A stretch of 64,000 nt of DNA from Euptelea pleiosperma (taxonomy: Eukaryota; Streptophyta; Magnoliopsida; Ranunculales; Eupteleaceae). The notes below the pieces were generated by a model that saw only the letters and a program-made list of their open reading frames with translations, had not been told where the DNA came from and searched no databases. Position numbers and translations under genes: made by a program. Below, one piece after another: positions 1-8,427 of the stretch; position 1 is the stretch's first letter, and every line of letters begins with the position of its first letter. The stretch lies in NCBI GenBank assembly GCA_035048495.1, contig CM068545.1, forward strand, positions 10,901,958 to 10,965,957, read 5' to 3'.

Positions 1-461
1 ATTCGCTGGTGGCTAAGCTCAACAACAAGCTCAAAGCGTCCGAGAATGATCTACACGCCACCCAAGCCCGGAATCGGACCTTGCAAGGTCAAGTCTCCAA
101 AGCTAAGGACGAGGCGGGGAAAGCTCAAGCTGCTGCCAAGACATCCGAGAATGAAGCTACCCGTCTTCGTCAGGCTTTGGCAGAATCGGAGTCGGCGCGT
201 CGGGCTCTGGAGAAGATGATGGCCGAGAAGGAGGCCAAATTTGAAGCCGAAAAAGAGGCTCTGGATGCTGCTCTCGCGGCTAAATACCAGAATGAAGTTC
301 AAGAATTACTTGCCCCTGTTAATAAAAGGGTCGATCGCCTTCGTGCCGAGCGAGATCGTCTACAAGACATAGTAGACAAGTATGATCTCCCCGAAGAGGA
401 TGACGCGGAGGCCGAGAAGAATCCTGAGGAGGGAGAATTACCCGACTCCGAGAATAAATGA
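1..461 (+). CDS. antisense accessory ORF (aORF) of the Tat element, C-terminal part, coiled coil
   Basis: The frame is open from the window edge; the first in-window start-like codon is only a GTG, so the true start lies to the left. At least 150 residues are visible, ending in TGA at 459-461. The chain is rich in Ala, Glu, Lys and Arg with heptad-like spacing over about 120 residues, then an acidic tail rich in Glu and Asp. This indicates a long coiled coil with a disordered end. It is transcribed opposite to gag-pol and lies downstream of pol, where Tat elements are known to carry an extra antisense ORF, often annotated as 'putative gypsy type transposon' with a coiled-coil C terminus. That named domain would be upstream and is not visible. 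The identification is by position and composition, not by a recognised catalytic motif. Its role in the element is unknown. Confidence 0.6.
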   Translation, partial: SLVAKLNNKLKASENDLHATQARNRTLQGQVSKAKDEAGKAQAAAKTSENEATRLRQALAESESARRALEKMMAEKEAKFEAEKEALDAALAAKYQNEVQELLAPVNKRVDRLRAERDRLQDIVDKYDLPEEDDAEAEKNPEEGELPDSENK

Positions 462-1425
462 ACTTCTCTTTTATTTTTATTTTTTGATATGTAATTAAGA
501 TACATTGGGGAGGTTTCGACCTTTTTCCCCTAGGAATTTTCTTCTTTCTTGTTAACTTCAAATATAATCGTTACAATGCTTCATTTGCCATTTCTTTTTC
601 GCATGATAAAATTGAATCCGACTTATCATTTAATAATTATAATGCTCGTATTTGTAACTTCAAACGCAACTTTGACCAAGAATCAATCCGAATCCGACTT
701 CACTTCTAGACGGAACTTCAAATCAGACTCCATTTCTGAAGTGAAACGAGAACTTCAAATCTGGATCCGACTTCATTTCAGAAGTGGACCGAGAACTTCA
801 AATCCGGATCCGACTCCATTTCTGAAGTGGACCGAGAACTTCAAATCCGGATCCGACTCCATTTCTGAAGTGGACCAGGAACTTCTAATCTGAATCCGAC
901 TCCATTTCTGAAGTGGACCGAGAACTTCAAATCCGGATCCGACTCCATTTCTGAAGTGGACCGAGAACTTCAAATCCGGATCCGACTCCATTTCTGAAGT
1001 GGACCAGGAACTTCAATCTGAATCCAACTCCATTTCTGAAGTGGATCAGTACTTCAAATCCGGATCCGACTCCATTTCTGAAGTGGATCAGGAACTTCAA
1101 TCTGAATCCAACTCCATTTCTGAAGTGGATCAGTACTTCAAATCCGGATCCGACTCCATTTCTGAAGTGGATCAGGAACTTCAATCTGAATCCAACTCCA
1201 TTTCTGAAGTGGATCAGTACTTCAAATCCGGATCCGACTCCATTTCTGAAGTGGATCAGGAACTTCAATCTGAATCCAACTCCATTTCTGAAGTGGATCA
1301 GTACTTAAAATCCGGATCCGACTCCATTTCTGAAGTGGATCAGGAACTTCAATCAGACAAATTTCAAGAAGTATCCCATCTTTACTGATACACAATCTCT
1401 TTACAATCTGGTCGTAACTAATATC
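462..1425. other. spacer between aORF and pol of the Tat element
   Basis: This stretch lies between the stop of the antisense ORF and the stop of pol. Its left 290 bases are AT-rich without a recognised feature. The right two thirds are a minisatellite (listed separately). ORFs on both strands here are produced by the repeat and have no recognised product. Confidence 0.7.
749..1369. repeat. minisatellite, 43-bp unit passing into an 84-bp higher-order unit
   Basis: The unit contains aacttcaaatccggatcc followed by gactccatttctgaagtgg. The first copies are 43 bp each. From about 1010 a 41-bp variant (cttcaatctgaatccaac) alternates with the 43-bp form, giving a strict 84-bp period repeated about four times. 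Because 84 is a multiple of three, the array stays open on the plus strand (a 28-residue repeat) and also on the minus strand. It lies inside the retrotransposon between pol and the antisense ORF. Confidence 0.92.
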
Positions 1426-4400
1426 TCATTGATAAAATTTCTTCAAATTCATTACATTCCAGGGTTTTTCTATGTACTTTCCCTCCATAGTTTCCAGGTG
1501 ATAGCTTCCGGCTTGACCAACCTTCTGAATCAAATACGGTCCTTCCCAATTGGTTGCTAGTTTTCCTGCATTTACTTCTCTTGTATTCTGGAATACTTTT
1601 CTCAGTACTAGGTCTCCTTCTTGGAAATTCCTTTCTTTGACTTTCTTTTGATACCATTTTCTTAGTTTTCGATGATAATCTTCTATTCGGACTCGAGCTT
1701 GCTCTCTTCGTTCTTCTGCCATATCAACATCGAAAACCTGAGTTTCGAATCCAGAACCTTCTTCTACCGCTTTGTGACGAGTTGTTGCTACTACCATTTC
1801 TGCTGGTATTACTGCCTCCATCCCAAATGCTAGGGCAAATGGCGAATCTCCAGTTGACCTTCTTGGTGTAGTCCGATAAGCCCATAAAACACCATCTAGT
1901 AATTCTGCCCATTTCCCTTTGGCTTTCTCGAGTCTCTTCTTCAAGTTTTCTAAAATCACCTTGTTGGTTGCTTCAGCTTGTCCATTACCTTGGGGGTACA
2001 TGGGAGCGGAGAACAATTGTTTTATACCGAATTTTTCGCAGAAATAGGCGATTTTACTACCTCGAAACTGTGCCCCATTATCTGAGATAAAAGCATAAGG
2101 GAGGCCAAACCTGGTGACGATTTTCTCCCACAAGAATTTTTCCACTTCTTCTTCTCGAACTTGTTGTAAAGCCACTGCCTCTACCCATTTTGTGAAATAA
2201 TCGGTAGCAACTAACATGTATTGTTTCTTTCCTGGGGCCATAGGAAGAGGTCCAACTACGTCAAGACCCCATAGTGCAAACGGCCATGGGCTAGCTACTG
2301 AGTGTAATTCTCCAGCAGGAGCATGGATTGTTCGAGCATGTTTCTGGCATTTTTCGCACTTCTTTGCATATTTCTTTGCATCCTCTTGCATGTAAGGCCA
2401 ATAGTATCCTTGAGTCCAAGCTTTATGGGCTAAAGATCTTCCTCCTGAATGATTTCCACATTCTCCTTCATGAATTTCTGCCATGATCTGTTGAGCTTCT
2501 GAAGGGCTAACACATTTCAACCATGGTCCCCCTGCTGATTTTCGGTATAGCTCGCCCCCAAGTAAACTATATCGCTTGGCCCTTTCTTCAATTCGTCTGG
2601 CCACTTTCTTGTCTGGATCTCGGATTCCATCTCTTATAAATCTTATGATTGGTGTCATCCAGGTGTCATCTTCTTCTGTCTGAGAACATTCTTCCACAAA
2701 TGAAATGCTCGGGATGGCTAAAAACTCTATTGAGATAGATCTTCTCTCGGTTTCTCCTAGCATCGCTGCTACATAGGCCAAGGCGTCTGCATGACGATTC
2801 TCTCCCCTGTTTATGTGAAACAACTTTGCATTTTTGAATTTTCTCATAGCCAGTAAAGCTACCTCCAAGTATTTAGCCATCTGTTCATTTTTTGCCGTAA
2901 ATTCTCCGTTTACCTGATTTACAACTAGCTGCGAGTCGCTGAAGACTTTCAGTTCTTGTATCTCTAGATTCTCTGCCATTCTCAATCCTGCCAGAAGTGC
3001 TTCATATTCTGCTTCATTGTTCGAGGCCAGAAAACCAAGTCTTATTGCTAGTTCCAGTCTTGTGTTATCAGGTGTAACCAAAATGGCACCTATTCCTGCT
3101 CCTGTGCTGCTGGCTGACCCATCGACGAAGAGCCTCCATCCGCTCTTTTTATCCCATATATCTAAAGGTCCTTCTGATTCTTCTTCAGTTATAATGGGTT
3201 CTGGTTCTTCTTCCCAAAATGGATCTTCTATCGGAAAATCTGCCAGAAAATCGGCGACAGTCTGTCCCTTCTCGGCTGTTCTAGGTCTGTAAGTGATATC
3301 GTACTGACCCAAAGCTACTGCCCATTTTTCCATGCGACCAGACTTTTCAAACTTCGTCAGGATGTTCTTGAGAGGGAGGTTTGTGATAACAATTATTGGG
3401 TGAGCTTGGAAATAAGGTCTTAACCTCTGAGCCGAAAACATTAGAGCCAATCCTGCTTTTTCAATCCTGCTGTAGCGAGTTTCGGCATCCAATAGTGTTT
3501 TACTGAGAAAGTAGACCGGCCTTTCTGCCCCGTCTCTGTCTCGGATTAGTACTGAACTTACTGCAAATTCCGAGACTGAGAGATATAGTAACAAAGGTTC
3601 TTCTGCTTCTGGTTTTGATAAGATGGGAGGCTGTCCGAGATACTCCTTCAAATTCTGAAAAGCTTGCTCACATTCATCTTTCCATTCGAATTTGGCGTGC
3701 TTTTTCAGTAACTGGAATAAAGGTTGACATCGATCCGAGGACTTAGAGATGAATCGATTCAAGGCTGCAATCATTCCAGTTAACTTCTGAACTTGTTTCT
3801 TGCTGCATGGAGATGGCATTTCTTGCAAAGCTCGGATTTGATCGGGATTGGCCTCTATACCTCTCCTGGTGACAAGGTGTCCAAGGAACTTGCCTGATGA
3901 TACTCCAAACGTGCACTTCTCGGGATTTAGCTTCATTTTATACTTTCTCAATACTTGAAAGGTTGATTCTAAATCCCTTAAGTGATCTTCTCGAATCTTG
4001 CTTTTTACTAGCATGTCATCGATATAGACCTCCATTGTTTTTCCGAGTTTGTCCCTGAACATATTCTCTACCAGGCGTTGGTACGTAGCACCCGCATTTT
4101 TTAGGCCAAAGGGCATCCGTTTGAAGCAGAATGTGCCTCGGTCTGTATAAAATGCGGTTTTTTCTTTATCCGATTCGTGCATCAAAATCTGATTGTACCC
4201 TGAATAACCATCCATAAATGACAGAAGTTCAAATCCGGCTGTCCTGTCAATTAATTCGTCTATCCGGGGCATGATGTAACTGTCTTTAGGGCAGACTTTA
4301 TTCAAATCGGTGAAGTCGATGCAGACTCGAACCTTCCCATTCTTCTTTGGGACTGCTACTATGTTGGCGATCCATTCTGGGCATTGTATTTCTTCAATAA

Positions 4401-4743
4401 TTCCGGCTTCAAAAAGTCGGTTGACCTCTTCAGAAACTGCCTGGGCCACCTTTGGGGAGATGCGCCTTAATCTCTGCTTTACTGATTCCGCCCCATGCTT
4501 TATGTTCAGTTGGTGACTTACAATGCTTGGATCAATCCCTGGCATATCTTTCATTGACCAGGCAAATACATCTGTATTTTCTTTCAAGAATTTCACTATT
4601 AATCCTCTTTCGTCTTGACTCAAGTCAGCGCCCACATACGTGATTTTCCTTTCTCCTTCCTGCCCGAGCTCTACTGGCTCTATTTCCTCAATGGTTCTTG
4701 TTCTTTTCTCACTCTCACCCTGGAGCGAAATCGCCTGTAATTG
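1426..4743 (-). CDS. pol: pol region: RT, RNase H, archaeal-type RNase H, integrase (reached by stop readthrough)
   Basis: This frame starts right after the UAG that ends gag-protease and stays open for 1105 residues to a TGA. Residue numbers count from that UAG. RT spans roughly 60-300 with the catalytic YIDD at about 240-243. A Ty3-type RNase H follows at about 370-500. A second RNase H begins at VDGSAS (about 540), with NNEAEYEAL and FSDSQLV carrying the acidic residues; this extra domain is typical of the Tat lineage. Integrase has an HHCC zinc segment (about 758-799) and the D,D-35-E triad at about 828, 888 and 924 (LDVVG, SDNGAQF, PQGNGQAE). There is no ATG at the beginning, and the frame is identical to gag, so it is probably made as a gag-pol fusion of about 1813 residues. 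It would act in the cytoplasmic particle and nucleus to copy and insert the element. Confidence 0.95.
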   Translation of the reverse strand, partial: QLQAISLQGESEKRTRTIEEIEPVELGQEGERKITYVGADLSQDERGLIVKFLKENTDVFAWSMKDMPGIDPSIVSHQLNIKHGAESVKQRLRRISPKVAQAVSEEVNRLFEAGIIEEIQCPEWIANIVAVPKKNGKVRVCIDFTDLNKVCPKDSYIMPRIDELIDRTAGFELLSFMDGYSGYNQILMHESDKEKTAFYTDRGTFCFKRMPFGLKNAGATYQRLVENMFRDKLGKTMEVYIDDMLVKSKIREDHLRDLESTFQVLRKYKMKLNPEKCTFGVSSGKFLGHLVTRRGIEANPDQIRALQEMPSPCSKKQVQKLTGMIAALNRFISKSSDRCQPLFQLLKKHAKFEWKDECEQAFQNLKEYLGQPPILSKPEAEEPLLLYLSVSEFAVSSVLIRDRDGAERPVYFLSKTLLDAETRYSRIEKAGLALMFSAQRLRPYFQAHPIIVITNLPLKNILTKFEKSGRMEKWAVALGQYDITYRPRTAEKGQTVADFLADFPIEDPFWEEEPEPIITEEESEGPLDIWDKKSGWRLFVDGSASSTGAGIGAILVTPDNTRLELAIRLGFLASNNEAEYEALLAGLRMAENLEIQELKVFSDSQLVVNQVNGEFTAKNEQMAKYLEVALLAMRKFKNAKLFHINRGENRHADALAYVAAMLGETERRSISIEFLAIPSISFVEECSQTEEDDTWMTPIIRFIRDGIRDPDKKVARRIEERAKRYSLLGGELYRKSAGGPWLKCVSPSEAQQIMAEIHEGECGNHSGGRSLAHKAWTQGYYWPYMQEDAKKYAKKCEKCQKHARTIHAPAGELHSVASPWPFALWGLDVVGPLPMAPGKKQYMLVATDYFTKWVEAVALQQVREEEVEKFLWEKIVTRFGLPYAFISDNGAQFRGSKIAYFCEKFGIKQLFSAPMYPQGNGQAEATNKVILENLKKRLEKAKGKWAELLDGVLWAYRTTPRRSTGDSPFALAFGMEAVIPAEMVVATTRHKAVEEGSGFETQVFDVDMAEERREQARVRIEDYHRKLRKWYQKKVKERNFQEGDLVLRKVFQNTREVNAGKLATNWEGPYLIQKVGQAGSYHLETMEGKYIEKPWNVMNLKKFYQ

Positions 4744-4746
4744 CTA
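4738..4746 (-). promoter_or_regulatory. leaky-stop signal UAG CAA UUA between protease and RT
   Basis: Read on the minus strand, the gag-protease frame ends ..GAC AAA UAG CAA UUA CAG.. and continues open into pol. The six bases after the stop match the type I readthrough consensus CARYYA known from tobacco mosaic virus, where the context is also UAG CAA UUA. Seen directly: one in-frame UAG, no other stop in about 1813 codons. Inferred: a small fraction of ribosomes read through, setting the gag to gag-pol ratio. Confidence 0.75.
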
Positions 4747-6867
4747 TTTGTCAGACGTTCCAATTTCCTCAGAGTTTTCTCTAGGGTTTGACAGTCCCTT
4801 TGTCATGGCTGTTTGGCATTTTTGAGCTGCACTCTGATCTCCGCGTATTTCAAACAGTCCCTGAGAGGTAGGGAATCTGATTGTCTGATAGTAAGTAGAT
4901 GGTACCGCTTTCATGCTATGCGTCCATCGTCTGCCCAAGATGATGTTATACGAAGATCTGGCATCTACTACCAAGAATCTTGTCATTACTGTGATTGGTC
5001 CTGCTGTCACAGGTAAGACAATTTCTCCCAAAGGTTCTGAGGCAGCTCCATTAAATCCGTATATCGCTGCTCTTGAAGGTTCTAGAGCAGATGAGCTAAT
5101 GCCCATATTATCGAATGCGGATTTGAACAAAATCTCCACTGAACTTCCGCAATCGATGAGAATTCTTTTAACCGAGAAATTTCCAACTGCTAAGGAAATT
5201 ACCAAGGCATCATTGTGTGGTGCTGAAACCTTCTCCAGGTCTTTATCAGAAAACCAAACTGCCCTGCTGGGGTCGACCCCCTTTATCAATGAACCCTCAA
5301 CTGGTCTAGGTTCGGTTGAGACTTCCATTACTTCTTGCATGCTCATGGTTCGCCGGACTTTATCCCGATGAGCACTGTTGGTTTCTGATGGTCCACCATA
5401 TATCACGTGAATGATAGTTTTTGGTGGGCCTTCTCCATCCGATGGAGCTTTCTTTGGTTGCTCTTCGACAACCTCTTCTCTGACCCCTGTCTGGACCACG
5501 AATTGCGGTATTTTTCCTCTATCAACTAGATCTTGGATAAATCCCTGCAAAGCATAGCATCGATCAGTTGCATGGTCCCTTGCCTTGTGATACGCACAAT
5601 ATGGTCTCTCTGGGCGATCTTCATATGTTCTTCTGGGGGGTCTGTAAAAGGGTCTTCCCCTGATGCTCTCCAAAATTACAGATAGAGATGCTGTCAGGGG
5701 AGTATATTCCCTATTCTGGAATTGCTTCTTCTTCTCTTCTGGTTCCTTTCTTGCAGATTCGGTACTGCTTCTCTTTTCTCCTCGCTTCTCACTGCTTCTC
5801 CCAGCTGAAGTCTTCACTTCTTGTACTTGACTCTTCTGGGCCTCATTCCTGGCCCGAATTGATTCGTCCACTCGGATGTGTTCCTCGATAACTAGATAAG
5901 CATCTTCTAGTTGGGAGAAATTTCGTATCACCAGAGTTTCGTGAGCTCTACTTCCTGCGAGAACCCCGATCTGCAGCGCATATGCGGCAGTTTTCTCGTC
6001 CATCTGGTCTACTAATGTAACCTCTTTCTTGAATCGAGTCAGATAATCTCGTAGAGATTCATTTTCTGTCTGTCGAACACTTAGCAAAGAAGTTACATTT
6101 AGCATCTGCTTTCTCTGGTGATAATAGTGCCGTACGAATGCATCTTCCAAATCTTCGAAGATTTGTATGGAGTCGGGACCAAGGTTGTGAAACCAAGTTA
6201 GGGCCGGGCCTTTAAGACTTGCAGGAAAAAGTCGACATCTTAATCCATCATAGATTGGTGACTCCCAGAGCACCATGAGTTGTTTATAATGTAGCATGTG
6301 TTCTACTGGATCTGATGATCCGTCGAACATTTCAAATTTTGGCTGTACAAATCTTTTTGGGATCTCCGATCTTAAGATCCCTTCAGAAAATGGCGAAGAT
6401 CTCAACATCCTCAGGGCTTCCCTGGATGCTCCAGCTGCCGATTTTTGTCCCAGTTCTGGCCTTCTCTCTCTGTCTTTCCTGATCATCTCAGTTACTTTCT
6501 CCATAGTGACTAAGCGATCAGGGTTGGGCTGCGTTTCCATCTTTTCTGCCGGTTCACGACCGGGTGCATGTGATTCTCTCCTGTTAGAGCTGATCTCTAA
6601 TTCTTTCTTTCCAGCTTCTTCTTCGTGATAAGTTTTGCTTGAGTCTCTCTGATAGCCTTCCGAGGCTTGTAATTTTAATGCTTCATTCTCTTTTCTGATC
6701 TCCTTCATGTCTTCTCGCATGGCAGCCATTTCTGCCATTAGCATCTGGGCTATTCTCTCTAAACCCGTCTGAGCTGGGACGTCAGCCTCACTATTCTCTG
6801 GCTGAGCCCTGACGTCCTCATCCACTTCCTTTTCCTTAGAAGCCCCAGGTAATCTTCGCGGAGGCAT
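4744..6867 (-). CDS. gag-pr: Gag-protease polyprotein of the Tat element
   Basis: I take ATG at 6865-6867 (MPPRR...) as the start. The frame is open further upstream, but that part covers the primer-binding site and LTR end and has only a GTG. The product is 707 residues. A predicted coiled coil lies at about 35-70, a retrotransposon gag domain at about 180-290 (LTWFHNL, YLTRFKKE), a basic linker at 340-420, and a zinc-knuckle variant CX2HX4HX4C at C424, H427, H432 and C437. The aspartic protease has its active site at D572 in LIDCGSS and the later hydrophobic ILGRRW strand. It would form the capsid, bind the RNA and cleave the polyprotein. The ORF ends in UAG at 4744-4746, in frame with pol. 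Confidence 0.93.
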   Translation of the reverse strand: MPPRRLPGASKEKEVDEDVRAQPENSEADVPAQTGLERIAQMLMAEMAAMREDMKEIRKENEALKLQASEGYQRDSSKTYHEEEAGKKELEISSNRRESHAPGREPAEKMETQPNPDRLVTMEKVTEMIRKDRERRPELGQKSAAGASREALRMLRSSPFSEGILRSEIPKRFVQPKFEMFDGSSDPVEHMLHYKQLMVLWESPIYDGLRCRLFPASLKGPALTWFHNLGPDSIQIFEDLEDAFVRHYYHQRKQMLNVTSLLSVRQTENESLRDYLTRFKKEVTLVDQMDEKTAAYALQIGVLAGSRAHETLVIRNFSQLEDAYLVIEEHIRVDESIRARNEAQKSQVQEVKTSAGRSSEKRGEKRSSTESARKEPEEKKKQFQNREYTPLTASLSVILESIRGRPFYRPPRRTYEDRPERPYCAYHKARDHATDRCYALQGFIQDLVDRGKIPQFVVQTGVREEVVEEQPKKAPSDGEGPPKTIIHVIYGGPSETNSAHRDKVRRTMSMQEVMEVSTEPRPVEGSLIKGVDPSRAVWFSDKDLEKVSAPHNDALVISLAVGNFSVKRILIDCGSSVEILFKSAFDNMGISSSALEPSRAAIYGFNGAASEPLGEIVLPVTAGPITVMTRFLVVDARSSYNIILGRRWTHSMKAVPSTYYQTIRFPTSQGLFEIRGDQSAAQKCQTAMTKGLSNPRENSEEIGTSDK

Positions 6868-6922
6868 TCTGAATCCGTCTAAATTAATCAAGCTCTGGAG
6901 AGCGCGTAAGTCTTCTTCGAGT

Positions 6923-6940
6923 TTCCCACAGACGGCGCCA
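6923..6940 (-). other. primer-binding site (PBS)
   Basis: On the minus strand the sequence TGGCGCCGTCTGTGGGAA starts 5 nt after the LTR end. It begins with TGG, as expected for pairing to a tRNA 3' CCA. I do not assign the tRNA with certainty. The gag ATG follows about 55 nt downstream, so the leader is short. Confidence 0.8.
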
Positions 6941-7317
6941 AAAGATGTAGGGAATAAATCCACACACCCCAAAATACGCGCTTTTTCCACGGGCTTGATA
7001 TCCTTTGTGCTGTTGGATCCGAGGTCCCGGGACAGATCCGAGGTCAGAGCCCGAGGTATCCGAGGTCAGATTCCGATGTGTCCGAGATCTGATTCCGAGG
7101 AGTCCGAGGTGTCCGAGATCAGATTCCGAGGAGTCCGAGATCAGATTCCGAGGAGTCCGAAGTGAGGTTCCGAGACCGCCGAGTGATCCTGCAAATAACT
7201 CAATGTGGTGGAACTCCACCAAATGAGCCTCCGATGCTTAAGTCAGTCTTCTGAATAAAAGTTATAATCCAGCTTCAATCTCCAAAATCGCGTCCTTCAT
7301 ACTGTAGCAAATGCTAC

Positions 7318-7325
7318 TATTTATA
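7318..7325 (-). promoter_or_regulatory. LTR TATA box
   Basis: The minus strand reads TATAAATA in a GC-poor pocket of the otherwise GC-rich LTR. Transcription would begin about 30 nt downstream, near 7290, leaving an R-U5 region of about 340 nt before the primer-binding site. Position within the LTR supports it; the start site itself is inferred. Confidence 0.65.
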
Positions 7326-7679
7326 GTGTTCAAAACTAGATATTTATGCAGATATTTTATATGGGCCAGTAAGAACTCACCATGTGTCTTTCGATAATAA
7401 TTCTTCAAGTCTAAAAGTAATTCCGAGGTTTCCGAGGTTACCGAATATCATATCCGAGACTTCCGAGGATCCCGAATAAGGTAAATAAGATCAAGTGCCA
7501 AAATCAGTCACTAGCACCCGAGGACCCGAGGTCATAATTCATGGACCCGAGGTACCCGAGGTACCCGAGGTGAATTCGTCAAGGGATCCGAGGAGTCCGA
7601 CGTACCCGAGCAATCCGAGGTACGCGAGGTCAACTTGTTGGTGGGATCCGACTAACCCGAGGTATCCGAGACCCCGAGG

Positions 7680-7880
7680 TCAATTTGTCATGGATCCGAG
7701 GAGTCCGAGGTACCCGAGGTCAATTTGTCATGGATCCGAGGAGCCCGAGGTACCCGAGGTCAATTTGTCATTGATCCGAGGAGTCCGAGGTACCCGAGGT
7801 CAATTTGTCATGGATCCGAGGAGCCCGAGGTACCCGAGGTCAATTTGTCATGGATCCGAAGAGCCCGAGGTGCCCGAGGT
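7680..7880. repeat. 40-bp tandem repeat in U3 (CCGAGGT-rich)
   Basis: Five copies of a 40-bp unit built from caatttgtcatggatccgag plus a stretch of gag(t/c)ccgaggtacccgaggt. Degenerate CCGAGGT motifs continue on both sides, at 7010-7180 and 7430-7680. Repeats upstream of the TATA box are where LTR enhancers often lie. Confidence 0.85.
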
Positions 7881-7919
7881 CCCCAGTAAAGTTTTTGCAA
7901 TTCCATGTTTCCGGCTAAC

Positions 7920-7971
7920 CACGTGTCAGTCGAATCATGTGACACGTGGCACAATCGCATACGTCCACGTG
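7920..7971. promoter_or_regulatory. three CACGTG G-boxes in distal U3
   Basis: Perfect CACGTG palindromes start at 7920, 7943 and 7966, with an even spacing of 23 bp. The middle one sits in GACACGTGGC, the classical ABRE/G-box context bound by bZIP factors. They lie at the start of U3, about 600 bp upstream of the TATA box. Confidence 0.6.
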
Positions 7972-7993
7972 TCAACAGATTTTATCCCCCACA

Positions 7994-8222
7994 ATCATAG
8001 CACTAGTGTACTTCTGGATCAAGTTTTACGAGGAAGGAAAAGACGTATTCTTCAGAGATTTGGTATTTAAATGGGCTGATTTGAGATTTGGTATTTAGAT
8101 GGGCTGATTTGGTTAGGTGTGAGAAAGTTTAGAGGTGGGAGGGGGCGGGTGTTTTTGGTTTATTCACCTTATTGATGTATTTTATTTGCTTTGTATATTT
8201 TAGCTTTTTATCAAAGAAAAAA
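7994..8222 (+). mobile_element. LINE (L1-type) 3' tail fragment
   Basis: The end of an L1-like element with an A-rich tail (aaagaaaaaa). It resembles the last 200 bases of the better preserved LINE at 42680-43200: the frame encoding a Lys-Phe-rich C terminus, then tttgctttgtat and tttagct motifs. The region contains an internal duplication of gatttggtatttaaatgggc. The 5' part is missing because the Tat LTR begins here. Confidence 0.6.
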
Positions 8223-8427
8223 GAGCTTCCTCCTCTCCCATCTAAAATCACAAGATTTTAGAGGACGCTTACCTTATGGTTGTTTGGTTAATCCCTGTAT
8301 GGCCTACACACCATAAATCAGCCTGATTAATGATTTCAAAACTTTGGATCCTTGTACCCAAATAATGGCTGATTTTTGGTTTATAAGACCATACAGGCCA
8401 AAATGTGAGTTTATTTCAGTTACTCAC
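8223..8427. repeat. small palindromic MITE-like segment
   Basis: From about 8280 to 8405 the sequence folds back: ccctgtatggcctacacacc faces its near complement ending in agaccatacaggcc, with an inner core of cagcctgatta and its complement. It belongs to the same broad foldback family as 15238-15635. The rest has no recognisable content. Confidence 0.5.

Larger units (their letters stand above)
1..7993 (-). mobile_element. Ty3/Gypsy LTR retrotransposon, Tat lineage, 3' LTR off the left edge
   Basis: The element reads right to left: 5' LTR, primer-binding site, gag and protease, reverse transcriptase, RNase H, a second RNase H, integrase, a repeat-rich spacer, then an ORF on the opposite strand. 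The duplicated RNase H and an antisense ORF between pol and the 3' LTR are family hallmarks of Tat-type elements. Gag-protease and pol are both open over their full length, so this copy looks young. Only one LTR lies in the window, so LTR divergence and the target-site duplication cannot be checked here. The 5 bases outside the LTR on the right are atcat (7994-7998), the expected partner of the duplication beyond the left edge. The element landed next to, or inside, a LINE tail (7994-8222). Confidence 0.93.
6946..7993 (-). repeat. 5' LTR of the Tat element (1048 bp)
   Basis: The boundaries are set by TG...CA ends and by an imperfect terminal inverted repeat: the left end reads TGTAGGGAATAAATCC and the right end, on the minus strand, TGTGGGGGATAAAATC. 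The left end abuts the primer-binding site. The LTR contains a good TATA box (7318-7325), tandem CCGAGGT-rich repeats on both sides of it, and three G-boxes near its 5' end. ORFs within it on either strand come from the repeats and are not considered genes. Confidence 0.88.

Noticed and set aside
749..1369. CRISPR-like array
   Set aside because: The units are contiguous, with no unique spacers, and lie inside a plant retrotransposon. It is a minisatellite.
6884..8070. Open frames in and next to the LTR (for example 6884-7222 minus, 7495-8070 plus)
   Set aside because: They are produced by GC-rich tandem repeats in the LTR, carry no domain, and cross the LTR edge.
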